A stretch of DNA of 64,000 nt from Myxococcales bacterium. GTDB lineage: Bacteria; Myxococcota; UBA727; JABDBI01. The stretch spans positions 310,001 to 374,000 of the forward strand of contig CP060221.1 in assembly GCA_023898405.1 (NCBI GenBank), read 5' to 3'. The position numbers and the translations under genes were made by a program. How positions within the stretch are numbered: position 1 is the stretch's first letter; the number at the start of each line of letters is the position of its first letter. The notes beneath the pieces were generated by a model, which was not told where the DNA came from, searched no databases, and saw only the letters and a list, made by a program, of their open reading frames with translations. Positions 8,649 through 16,922 of this stretch are shown piece by piece.

Positions 8649-9122
8649 ATGAGCAAACTGCCGATAACCCCCCAGGGATTTAAAAAATTATCGATGGAGC
8701 TGGAAAACCTCACCACGGTAGTCCGACCTCAGGTAATCGCTGATATAGCTGAGGCACGCTCTCATGGTGACCTTTCTGAAAACGCTGAGTATGATGCAGC
8801 CAAAGAACGTCAGGGTATGGTTGAATCGCGTATTCGTTTTTTAAAATCACGTCTCCAACAGTACCAAGTTGTCGATCCAAAAACTTTAGAGGGTGATCGG
8901 GTGACTTTTGGAGCAACAGTCTCTATCGTTGACTGTGAAACCTGCAAAGAAGAAACCTACCAAATTGTTGGTGAAGATGAGGCTGATCTAAAAAGTAAAC
9001 GTATCAGCATCAGCTCTCCCATAGGACGGGCCCTCATTGGAAAGCAAGTTGGCGATGCGGTGGAAATCCATACCCCAAAAGGTCGAAGAGAATGTGAAGT
9101 AACAGCCCTGTGCTTTCAATAA
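8649..9122 (+). CDS. greA: Transcription elongation factor GreA
   Basis: 157 residues. GreA enters the RNA polymerase secondary channel and stimulates cleavage of backtracked RNA. The family start MSKLPITPQGFKKL is followed by the coiled coil with IAEARSHGDLSENAEYDAAKERQ, which holds the acidic tip (Asp/Glu of DLSENAEY). The C-terminal FKBP-like domain shows VTFGATVSI, YQIVGEDEAD, ISISSPIGRALIGKQVGD and the closing VTAL. An AGGA precedes the ATG. recG begins 30 bp downstream in the same direction, so the pair is likely co-transcribed. Confidence 0.95.
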   Translation: MSKLPITPQGFKKLSMELENLTTVVRPQVIADIAEARSHGDLSENAEYDAAKERQGMVESRIRFLKSRLQQYQVVDPKTLEGDRVTFGATVSIVDCETCKEETYQIVGEDEADLKSKRISISSPIGRALIGKQVGDAVEIHTPKGRRECEVTALCFQ

Positions 9123-9152
9123 ACTTTAGTCTTTCGGCCAAGGAGCGACATC

Positions 9153-11234
9153 ATGAATTCACCACAAAATGCTCCTGCCAATCTTGCTCTTCCCATATCG
9201 TCCCTCAAGGGCGTTGGCGAAAAAACTTGCTCTCAACTTAGTAAGTCTGGGATACAAACACTTTTTGATGCTCTTTTACGCGTCCCTAAATCAGTCATCG
9301 AGGAAAATGAATGCCCAGGCTTTCTTCACATGGAAACTGGACGCACCTATGTAGCCTTGGGACGAGTAGTTGGAGTTAAAATAAGCGGTTCTGTGAGCGC
9401 AAAAAAAAGGCTCGAAGCGGTTGTCGAGGATGAAACTGGGCGGATGTCTGTAATATTTTTTGGTCCGGCCATCAATTACGTCAAGAACATTATAAAAATT
9501 GGTGCTGAGTTAATTTTTACAGGAGAAGTTAAAAATTTTTTAGGCCGAACACAGATGGTGCACCCTAAAGTAAGATCACAAAATGAGGATCGCCAAGGCC
9601 CCACTCACCAAGCTAATTACTCACAAATAGCTGGAATTACAGGAGCTGCATACAAAAAAATTGTTGATAGAAGTTTAAATTTATTAAGACAAAACAATTT
9701 CAGCGATCATTTAGAGCCAAGCATTCTTAAAAGCCATACGCTTCTGCCTCTGCTCGAAGCTATAGAAACAATCCATCAACCTGATACAGTCAACCAGTGG
9801 GATGAAAAAGCATATTCTCCCAGTTTTAGGCGTCTTGCGTTTGAAGAAATTTTATCTTTTTTTGTGCGCCTCTATAAAGAACGCAGCACAGAGCACATAA
9901 AAAAAGGCATAGCTCTTCCCAAAGCAAGCCTTGAAAAGCTTACAAATAATTTTCTGCCTTTTTCTCTGACAAGCGCTCAAACACGTGTTTTAAAAGAAAT
10001 CATTAATGATATTGAAAACCCACAGGCGATGAGCAGACTCATACAAGGCGATGTAGGCTCAGGCAAAACTGCGGTCAGCGCTCTTGTGGCTCGCTATATT
10101 ATAAATCACGGCTACCAAGTTGCCCTCATGGCCCCTACTGAAATTTTGGCAGAACAATTATTCACTGTGTATCAAAAATTTTTTGCTAAACTCGATTGTA
10201 GAATCGCTCTTCTTACGGCCAGCACAAAAACCAAAGAGCGAAGAGAGCTGCTTGAAAAAACATCACAGCATTCCATAGATATTTTGATTGGCACACACGC
10301 ACTTTTAGGTGAAGAAGTAAATTTTAAAAAACTTGGCTTAGTTATTATTGATGAACAGCACCGCTTTGGAGTGAAACAACGAGCACTATTAGCAGAAAAA
10401 TTTTGTGATAGCCAAGGCCGCTCTCCCCACTTGATGGTGATGTCAGCTACGCCTATTCCTCGTTCTTTAGCGCTCACCATGTATGGTGATTTGGAACTTT
10501 CAGTTATCGATGAGCGACCTCCTGGACGTACTCCAGTGCTGACTAAAATTCTTTCAGGAGATCCCATCAAAAATCTGCTCAAACTCTGCGAACGCATTAT
10601 CGCAACCGATCAAAAAACTTTTATTGTTTTTCCTTTGGTTGAAGAGTCTGAGCACCTCGATCTAGAAAACGCCACTAAAGCTGCTCAAATTTTGAAAGAT
10701 AAATTTGGTGATCATTCAATCGGTCTTTTACACGGAAAAATGAAAGCAGACGAAAAGCATCAGGTGATGACAGAATTTCGTGACAATAAAATTCGTTTTT
10801 TGGTATCAACCACCGTTGTGGAAGTTGGCGTTGATATTCCTGATGCCACCTGTATGGCTATTATTCACCCAGAGCGCTTTGGTTTAGCTCAGCTGCATCA
10901 ACTTCGAGGGCGAGTTGGCAGAGGCAATTTAGAAAGCTTTTGTTTTTTATTAAGCAATGTCCAAAATAAATTTTCTACTGCCTATCAACGGCTTCATGCT
11001 ATGTGTCAAAGCGACGATGGATTTAAGCTTGCACAGGTCGATTTAAAAATTCGCGGTCCGGGAGAATTGCTTGGTACCAAACAAGCCGGAGTTCCTAATT
11101 TTTTGGTATTCAATCACAGCGATTTTGCCAATCTGGTTGATCCTGCCAAAAAATTAGCTCAACGTATAGCACAACAAAATATTACTCACTCCACAGCTCA
11201 TCTTCATGCATTTGAAAACCCTCATTTTTCATGA
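9153..11234 (+). CDS. recG: ATP-dependent DNA helicase RecG
   Basis: 693 residues, the normal RecG length. RecG remodels stalled replication forks and branch-migrates Holliday junctions. An N-terminal wedge/OB region (ISSLKGVGEKT, then residues 65-135) precedes helicase domain 1 with Walker A GDVGSGKT (299-306), APTEILAEQ, the IDEQHRFGVKQR Walker B region and MSATPIPRSLALT. Domain 2 has FPLVEESE, GLLHGKMK, VSTTVVEVGVDIPDA and LRGRVGRG, followed by the TRG-like IRGPGELLGTKQAG. ATG 9153 follows AAGGAG. It is intact and not unusual. Confidence 0.96.
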   Translation: MNSPQNAPANLALPISSLKGVGEKTCSQLSKSGIQTLFDALLRVPKSVIEENECPGFLHMETGRTYVALGRVVGVKISGSVSAKKRLEAVVEDETGRMSVIFFGPAINYVKNIIKIGAELIFTGEVKNFLGRTQMVHPKVRSQNEDRQGPTHQANYSQIAGITGAAYKKIVDRSLNLLRQNNFSDHLEPSILKSHTLLPLLEAIETIHQPDTVNQWDEKAYSPSFRRLAFEEILSFFVRLYKERSTEHIKKGIALPKASLEKLTNNFLPFSLTSAQTRVLKEIINDIENPQAMSRLIQGDVGSGKTAVSALVARYIINHGYQVALMAPTEILAEQLFTVYQKFFAKLDCRIALLTASTKTKERRELLEKTSQHSIDILIGTHALLGEEVNFKKLGLVIIDEQHRFGVKQRALLAEKFCDSQGRSPHLMVMSATPIPRSLALTMYGDLELSVIDERPPGRTPVLTKILSGDPIKNLLKLCERIIATDQKTFIVFPLVEESEHLDLENATKAAQILKDKFGDHSIGLLHGKMKADEKHQVMTEFRDNKIRFLVSTTVVEVGVDIPDATCMAIIHPERFGLAQLHQLRGRVGRGNLESFCFLLSNVQNKFSTAYQRLHAMCQSDDGFKLAQVDLKIRGPGELLGTKQAGVPNFLVFNHSDFANLVDPAKKLAQRIAQQNITHSTAHLHAFENPHFS

Positions 11235-11244
11235 GCCTGCAAAA

Positions 11245-11463
11245 ACAAAACTTATAAAATGCACTGACTATACTTCGAAAGCTACAGACATGAGCTCTGT
11301 CTTGTTTTCTCATTGGTAGAAAAAAATCGATTATATTATTTCTCATGCAAAATCTGACAAACAGTTTTCATGCAGGCACAACATAATATTTCGTTTCTAA
11401 AAAGTCTTAATATAAGATTCATCACAGTAATATTTATTGAACCATTTTTTTTACAGCCTCTTA
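11245..11463 (-). mobile_element. Decayed IS5-type element relic (5' end)
   Basis: Read on the minus strand, this AT-rich stretch starts with AAGAGGCTGTAAAAAA. It then aligns with the relic at 35472-35619, sharing TTCAATAAAT, TGTGA, an ATG-TTGTGC/CTG start region and AAACTGTTTGTCAGATT. Those relics in turn match the 5' end of the IS5-type transposase gene at 34.3-34.7 and 45.2-45.4 kb. The coding part here is broken throughout. It is the most degraded of the four copies in the window. Confidence 0.65.
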
Positions 11464-11538
11464 GGAACAAAAAACTTTTATATTTCGATCAGTTCTTAGT
11501 AAATTTGAATTTCATGATGTTTATAAGCTTTGATTAAG

Positions 11539-12016
11539 CTAAAACTTATAAAAAATATTTGTTTTACTATTTGCTTGTTCTAAAATTTTTTTCGATGAGT
11601 AAATATATTCCTTCCCTAAAAGGCTTTTTGTGCACCTAAAAGTATAATTAATTCTGCTATTCTTAAGTGGCAGGTAGCCTGGAGATGTATTGGGTATTAT
11701 TTTATGTATCCCATGCCATATTTTTCTGGCTGGACCGCCAAAAACTAAGACATCACCAGATTCTATTAAAATCTTATACGCCAGATTTGAAGGACATGAT
11801 AAGCTTTTATGTTTAGCGGAAATCACAGGCTTTTCATTGCAAACCAAAAACTCACATGAATCTCCTAGGCTAATGCAAGCTCAATTTTTTCATGGGGTAT
11901 GTTATAAAAAATTTCAGGAAGATTTTTTAAAGAGCTATATATTCTTCCCCTCCAATCTTTTATATTGAGTTTATTTTTTTCATTTATAGCTCTCCAAGTA
12001 GAGGAAGAAACAGTCT
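11539..12016 (-). pseudogene. AlkB-type 2-oxoglutarate/Fe(II) dioxygenase remnant
   Basis: The minus-strand frame ending at 11539 reads SLGDSCEFLVCN, then ESGDVLVFGGPARKIWHGI and RINYTFR. This is the C-terminal third of AlkB: the last Fe-ligand His in the HGI motif and the 2-oxoglutarate-binding Arg. AlkB demethylates alkylated DNA bases. Upstream, in another frame (about 11873-12016), is a possible preceding segment (YSSLKNLPEIFYNIPHEK) that ends in a stop. The HxD motif region that should lie between them is missing. The gene is dead by deletion plus frameshift. Confidence 0.7.
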
Positions 12017-12344
12017 AAGCTCCCTTAAGGAAAAATTACTTAGATTTTTAATAAAAGAACACAGGAAAAATTCTGGGGTTTTTAAAACAAAAATTATTTT
12101 AATTGTTTTTGCGCACTCGCTTATTAGTAAACTTAGGTCTGCTGTAAATAAATCCTTTAAATTTTAACTATTGGCAACTGTCAACTTTGCGGCCACCTGA
12201 AAATTAGCTTTTGGTACAGACTCGTAGTTCTGAGCAGCTGGGCACTTTCAAAATGCTCTTATGCTTCTTATACCTGGTGATTTTTAAACTGACCGCACTG
12301 TGAGTTCTTAGATAAGCGCAGTAAAACCAAACAAATAAATGAGC
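12017..12344. other. Gene-free spacer
   Basis: No ORF or RNA gene is supported. The stretch near 12178-12260 (with GCGGCCACCTGAAAAT and AGCTGGGCACTTTCAAAAT) is less AT-rich than its surroundings and vaguely resembles IS ends, but no transposase or matching copy is present. Confidence 0.4.
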
Positions 12345-12542
12345 TTATGTATGATTTTTACAAAAATTATTCACCATGTCCTCCATTCGATATTCTTCAA
12401 TATACAAATCATAATCAAGGTCTTTTAAAAATTGTTTTTCAATAAGATTAAGCTCTTTTAAGCATGATGGCTTTATAGGCAAAAGCTTTATTCTAATGCT
12501 GCCAATTAAATAAAGGTGCATACAATCGTCATAAACCAGCAA
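12345..12542 (-). pseudogene. Small ORF resembling a cyclin-box fragment
   Basis: 65 codons from a TTG, with a stop directly upstream. The segment CLKELNLIEKQFLKDLDYDL followed by YIEEYRMEDM resembles the part of PHO80-type eukaryotic cyclins that reads ELNxLExxFLxxLDYxLxV. Only this piece of the cyclin box is present, so it would be a truncated, probably non-functional copy. No ribosome site is visible. A chance amphipathic helix pattern is the alternative. Confidence 0.35.
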
Positions 12543-12670
12543 TTATAAGAAAATATTTTTTTAGTTTTAAATTTACTTTTTAAAAAAGTCTTTTTTTTTA
12601 GATTCTCTGTTGTTTATTTTTGCCAAGGATACACTTCGCGTGATTCATGATTTTTTACTCGAGCATTCTT

Positions 12671-13540
12671 ATGAAAAATTTGGTGAGCTTATTTTTAATT
12701 TTCATCTGCCTATTATCTGCATGCAGACACGTAGACCTTCACCTTGTGCCACAAGAAAAAGAAATAATTGTCTCAGATGAAATATCTGACTTTATTGGGA
12801 GAGTAGAACGTGCACTTGCTCAAAAGAAAAAAACTGTGGTGGTTTTTGACATAGATGACACATTATTCAATGCACAAGGACATGTAGGCACTTCTCCTTG
12901 GTTTTACGGAATGACAAAAAAACTGCAACAAAGTGGTATAGCAAAGGAGTCAGCCCAAAAAATTATGGGTACTATAGATAAAAAACTCCAAGCATTCGTA
13001 CCAGTAAAAATGGTTGAGCACAGCACGCTCAAAGCTATCGAAGAATGGCAGAAACAAAAAGTGATGGTTCTGGCTCTCACCTCAAGACCATCTCACTTAA
13101 AGGAGGTTACTCTGTCACAATTTAAATCGCTGGGAATCAAACTTTGGCATGAAGACTTTCACTGTATCGAGCAGCACTGGAAAAATAAGCAAGGACATTT
13201 TTCAGACGGTATAATCTACGCAGCCAGCAGCACGAGCAAAGAGCTTATCTTTGATCATTTTTTACAAAACCTTAGAGTGTGCAACAGCAATCCTGAAGTT
13301 ATCGCTTACATCGACGATCAAGATAAATATGTCGAGCAAATAAAAAATTCTGCGGCTAAGTCCAACAGCACATTTATCGGTAATATCTATAAAAGAGCGA
13401 TTAACTTCAGACAATTTGACATGGAAAAAGCCAACCAAGAACTTGCTCAGATCATATGCAAGCACGACGCATACTTGATTCCTAGTGATTTACATCGATA
13501 TTTTTTCTCAAATCTAACGCTCCTATGTAAACATATTTAA
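12671..13540 (+). CDS. HAD-superfamily (DUF2608-like) lipoprotein phosphatase
   Basis: 289 residues. The ATG at 12671 begins a lipoprotein signal (MKNLVSLFLIF, lipobox LLSAC) and is preferred over 12647, which would put extra residues before it. The globular part contains VVFDIDDTLFNA (HAD motif I, DxDDT), LALTSRPS (motif II Thr/Ser) and a late IAYIDDQDKY (motif IV-like DD). This layout matches DUF2608/HAD proteins found in several intracellular bacteria. A periplasmic or surface phosphatase is likely, with unknown substrate. No clear Shine-Dalgarno was seen. Confidence 0.75.
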   Translation: MKNLVSLFLIFICLLSACRHVDLHLVPQEKEIIVSDEISDFIGRVERALAQKKKTVVVFDIDDTLFNAQGHVGTSPWFYGMTKKLQQSGIAKESAQKIMGTIDKKLQAFVPVKMVEHSTLKAIEEWQKQKVMVLALTSRPSHLKEVTLSQFKSLGIKLWHEDFHCIEQHWKNKQGHFSDGIIYAASSTSKELIFDHFLQNLRVCNSNPEVIAYIDDQDKYVEQIKNSAAKSNSTFIGNIYKRAINFRQFDMEKANQELAQIICKHDAYLIPSDLHRYFFSNLTLLCKHI

Positions 13541-13553
13541 CTAGGCTTTATAA

Positions 13554-13787
13554 TCAATTTTCTAGTACTAGACTCTGGCGTGGCAGCTGGAGCACCACTA
13601 TTTTTTTAACGGCATATTTAAAGTCCCTAGCGTTTTCGTACTCTTCTTGGCATGCTAACAATCCAATAAACCTATCCCTCTGATGTAATTTTAAGTTCAT
13701 CGGTACAAATAAAATAACCCTCTCCTCAAGCAATGCTTGAATAAGAGAAGCAATCCCAGAGTTTTGAAAATCAAAATAGCAGCGTTT
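13554..13787 (-). pseudogene. Unrecognised coding remnant, weakly GAF-like
   Basis: The minus frame is open for 77 codons and lacks an early start. It reads NSGIASLIQALLEERVILFV, then RDRFIGLLACQ. The order of a hydrophobic strand, a charged loop and FIGLLA is reminiscent of the end of a GAF sensor domain, but the match is weak. It sits between the HAD lipoprotein and the IS1595 element. It is best treated as the leftover of a larger gene. Confidence 0.25.
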
Positions 13788-13888
13788 CTAAACTGTTTTA
13801 GCGAACTAGTTACAATCGCTAAATAAATACAAAAAAATAATACAAAAAAACGGTTATTCTTAATCCTTTAATGGCCTTTTGATTTTTT

Positions 13889-14604
13889 GGGGCTGTAGTA
13901 GCTAAGCCCAATTAAGGGTAAGCTACTTCAATGTATAAGAGACGCAGCCGTTTAACAGTGCGCCAGCAGAGCGAACTGATAAAATTATTTGTTGCTGGTG
14001 TAACCGCCAGAGCAGCATCAGAACTGGTTATTATTCAATCTAATACAGCCAGTAATTTCTTCTTAAGGTTAAGAAAATTAATAGCCAGCAAACTTCCAAG
14101 CTATGACTTAAGCGGAGAAATTGAAGTAGATGAAAGTTATTTTGGCGGAGTTCGAAAAGGCAAGAGAGGACGTGGAGCTGGAGGTAAAGTAGCTGTTTTT
14201 GGCCTTCTTAAGCGAGGTGGCAAGGTTTACACAGCCATCATTCCTAATGCAAAAACAGAAACTCTTCTGCCTATTGTAGAAGAGAAAGTTCTTCCGGACA
14301 GCATAGTTTATACAGATACCTTTAAATCATATAATGCCTTAGATGTATCTGCATTTCACCATATGCGCATTAATCATTCCAAGCTGTTTGCTGATAAGCA
14401 AAACCATATCAATGGGATTGAGAACTTCTGGAACCAAGCCAAACGCAATCTGCGTAAGTTTAATGGGATAAAACAGGATAATTTTTATTGGTTTCTTAAG
14501 GAATGTGAATGGCGCTTCAACGGAGGCAATCACCAACAGCTTCTAAAACAGCTAAAATACTGGTATAAACACACTAAACATTAACGCTTAGCTACTACAG
14601 CCCC
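13889..14604 (+). mobile_element. Intact IS1595-family insertion sequence with 8-bp target duplication
   Basis: A 716-bp element with perfect 19-bp terminal inverted repeats starting ggggctgtagtagctaagc (13889-13907 and 14586-14604). The 8-bp sequence gatttttt flanks both sides (13881-13888 and 14605-14612), the target-site duplication length expected for IS1595. One uninterrupted transposase gene fills it. Insertion therefore appears recent. Confidence 0.92.
13931..14584 (+). CDS. IS1595-family transposase (ISXO2-like DDE domain)
   Basis: 217 residues, full length for the short IS1595 group. It catalyses cut-and-paste movement of the element. The N-terminal HTH-like segment (VRQQSELIKLFVAGVTARAA) is followed by the ISXO2-like domain: EVDESYFGG with the first Asp, the GKRGRG basic stretch, YTDTFKSY with the second Asp, and NHINGIENFWNQAKRNLRKF with the third catalytic position. 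No frameshift is seen. The gene lies entirely within the terminal repeats. Confidence 0.93.
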   Translation: MYKRRSRLTVRQQSELIKLFVAGVTARAASELVIIQSNTASNFFLRLRKLIASKLPSYDLSGEIEVDESYFGGVRKGKRGRGAGGKVAVFGLLKRGGKVYTAIIPNAKTETLLPIVEEKVLPDSIVYTDTFKSYNALDVSAFHHMRINHSKLFADKQNHINGIENFWNQAKRNLRKFNGIKQDNFYWFLKECEWRFNGGNHQQLLKQLKYWYKHTKH

Positions 14605-14660
14605 GATTTTTTTAACCAGGCCAAGGCGCGATGGACCATCAATGGTTTTGATCGCTGTCA

Positions 14661-14690
14661 CTTGTCATCCCCGCGCAGGCGGGGATCTAG
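14661..14690. repeat. REP-like GC-rich palindrome
   Basis: TGTCATCCCCGC, then a short loop, then GCGGGGAT forms a GC-rich hairpin in otherwise AT-rich DNA. A near-identical copy is at 31251-31280. The rest of 14613-14919 holds no gene I can support. Confidence 0.7.
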
Positions 14691-14919
14691 GCAAAATGCC
14701 TATCGTTATTTTCGCAATAATTTTTAAACAATGATAAAAGTGCCTCTTATAAATGCAGTTGTTCCTACAAGTATTTTTGCCTTAAATTTTTTTCGCGGAA
14801 TACTTGTTTTATTTCTTAACGCAAATTGGGCATTAAACCCCTAGCTATCCGTTAGCCGAGTTACTCAAGTTTTTAAGGCAAGAGCATAAAGGTTATTTAC
14901 TGCTTGCCTTAACCTACCC

Positions 14920-15408
14920 TTAGGCAGAAATAGCCGCCTCTTTTTGTGCGACATATTGACCATACACGTGAACTTCAGCATTAAGTTCAGCCAAATCGCG
15001 CTGAATAGTAGGCTTCACCTCATCCCAGGAAAGTCCACCAACACCACAAGCAAGCCTTGGAATAGCAATGCTCTTATATTTTTCCTTTTCCACTTCTTTT
15101 TTAAGCGCTCGCAAGCATTGATGAACGTTTTCAATACGAGCCTTGCCAGGTTTTTGATGTTCGCTTAAGGGCGGATCTTGAGTGAACAAGCTAATAATTC
15201 GCACCTGTTCTGGTCCTCCCCAAGACCAAAGCTCGCCACATTTTGGGTGAAAATTAGTGCAATAATGGCGGAAATCTTTATACAGCGATGGCCATCTTTC
15301 TCTTAAAGCTAATGCTAGCCCTTGGTTAAAATGATCAAACGGCGCGATGCCATGAACTATGGCATTGGCTGAGCTTAACAGAATATCTCCTGAAACTTCG
15401 GTAATCAT
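14920..15408 (-). CDS. Macro domain protein (ADP-ribose-binding)
   Basis: 162 residues that are almost entirely one macro domain. MITEVSGDILLSSANAIVHG is the N-terminal ADP-ribose-binding strand-loop, GQGLALAL-type spacing follows (NQGLALALRERWP), then IISLFTQDPP and IAIPRLACGVGGLSWDEVKP. The last motif is close to the DarG/TARG1-like macro group, which removes ADP-ribose from nucleic acid or glutamate. No DarT-type toxin lies next to it. It could reverse ADP-ribosylation in the bacterium or, since no signal peptide is present, act after some other export route. Confidence 0.85.
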   Translation of the reverse strand: MITEVSGDILLSSANAIVHGIAPFDHFNQGLALALRERWPSLYKDFRHYCTNFHPKCGELWSWGGPEQVRIISLFTQDPPLSEHQKPGKARIENVHQCLRALKKEVEKEKYKSIAIPRLACGVGGLSWDEVKPTIQRDLAELNAEVHVYGQYVAQKEAAISA

Positions 15409-15544
15409 CTTTATCCTCGTACACGATAGAGTTTGATAAAAGTTGCTGTATTAAAAAATAAACAATTTCACGAGAGGGCTTTTGAGTTTTATTAGGCCCG
15501 ATTCTAGGAACGAAAAAACCGTTTTTTGATTTGGCCAACCTAAT

Positions 15545-16736
15545 CTCGACTTTGGCCGAAATTAGAATAAATCGGCAGCCTCAAGAGTAGAAAAGTAAAT
15601 CAATAACATTTTCTACAAGGCGCCGACAAATGCACATACCACAAATTATTCATGCATTCACTAAAAACTTTGAGGGATGTTCAACCGTCCCAGCACTACT
15701 GCGGATTAGAGAATTTTTTGTTGCAAGAGTCGTCACTGTTGGTAAAAGTACCATTACAAATTTGCCTAGGGTCTATGGGCTTGAGCCGTACAATTGCCCA
15801 TGGCATCATTTGTTTTCACGATATCGATTTTCGCTTTGGGCTTTGTCATTTGCTCTTCTGACTTTAATCAGAAAAACCCTTCTACAATGCACCAAAACGC
15901 TCGTGCTTGCGATCGATGCACAAGGGAAAGAAGGTGTTTGCCAAAGCAAATAATCAGAGGCATAAAACTCCAGCACATATTGCAAGGCTTTTGGTAGCAA
16001 AGATCGCTAGAAGGTTCTCCGACTTAAGCTTCATTATTGTGGGTGACCAAGGAGTTAGGGCAAATGGGTCGTCCACGGATCAAGGGAAAAAGGATAAAAA
16101 GACCAATAACAGTAGTATCTGAAAGCGAACCAAAAGAGGCCATTGTCTCGTGGTATGGGGGCAAGTCACGGAATGTTGGACTCATAAGTGGTACTGGGCT
16201 TTGGTATCGCGCAGCAAAAGGTGTTGTCAAAGTTCGTTGGGTATATGTCCAGGACAGAAGTGGTACCCACCGTGAAGAATATCTCTATTCTACCGATGTC
16301 AATCTTACTCCAGAACAAATAGTATCTCTCTATACAAGCCGGTGGGCGATAGAGGTGACCTTCCAGGAGTGCAAAGAGCACCTTATGCTTGAAAAAAACC
16401 GAGTTTGGTGCAAAAATTCTGTGCTCACTTTAGTGCCTATAATATTTGGTTTCTATAGTGTGATAGTCGTTTTTTATCACCAACATCGAGGCAGTTTATC
16501 AAAGTTTAATACTACTACTTGGTGGCCTCAAAAAACGCTGTATCACATTCTCAGATATGCTCTTGAACATTCGTATTTATCTGTGGAGGCAGCACCTATT
16601 TTTAAACAGGCCAGTATTCATGCGCCTGTGGATATTCAAATCAAAACATGAAGAGGCCATCTTGTACGCTCTATCTCAAGTGACCTAAACAAATAGTTGC
16701 CTCCATATGAAATATTAAATTTCGGCCAAAGTCGAG
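15545..16736 (+). mobile_element. IS4/IS701-like element, internally deleted, copy A
   Basis: 1192 bp bounded by 19-bp perfect inverted repeats starting ctcgactttggccgaaatt (15545-15563 and 16718-16736). Copy B at 23200-24389 is nearly identical in opposite orientation. No direct target duplication is evident. The right flank (gtaaagccctcattactgca) resembles the end of the dispersed intergenic repeat described below, so the element may have landed in one. Confidence 0.88.
15630..16651 (+). pseudogene. Transposase of copy A, three frames after two internal deletions
   Basis: The N-terminal part (15630-15953) reads RFSLWALSFALL and LVLAID with the first catalytic Asp, then runs into foreign frame. 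A second frame (about 15907-16050) continues with NNQRHKTPAHIARLLVAKI and FIIVGDQ. A third (16037-16651) gives GQMGRPRIKGKR, SWYGGKSRNV, YTSRWAIEVTFQECKEHL with the final Glu, and the C-terminus. Order and spacing match IS701/IS4-type transposases, but about 60 residues after the first Asp and a stretch after VGDQ are missing. Copy B has the same breaks. Confidence 0.8.
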
Positions 16737-16922
16737 GTAAAGCCCTCATTACTGCACTAGTAAAACTATTTAGAACCAAATAATAAAATGTGTGGTTACT
16801 ATTAAAGCCCAAGTTTCAACTTAGCCCCGGTAATCTCCCCAAATAAAAAACTAACCATACACTATTTGGGGAGTGAGAGAAGCATAACTGCGAAGCAACG
16901 ACGAACTGTCTCCGCTACCTTA

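Noticed and set aside
10172..10597. 141-codon minus-strand ORF inside recG
   Set aside because: Shadow of the conserved recG helicase coding sequence.
11690..11968. 92-codon plus-strand ORF
   Set aside because: Antisense of the AlkB remnant; the minus frame has real family motifs.
12178..12260. GC-richer stretch resembling an IS21-type end
   Set aside because: No transposase sequence and no second matching end nearby.
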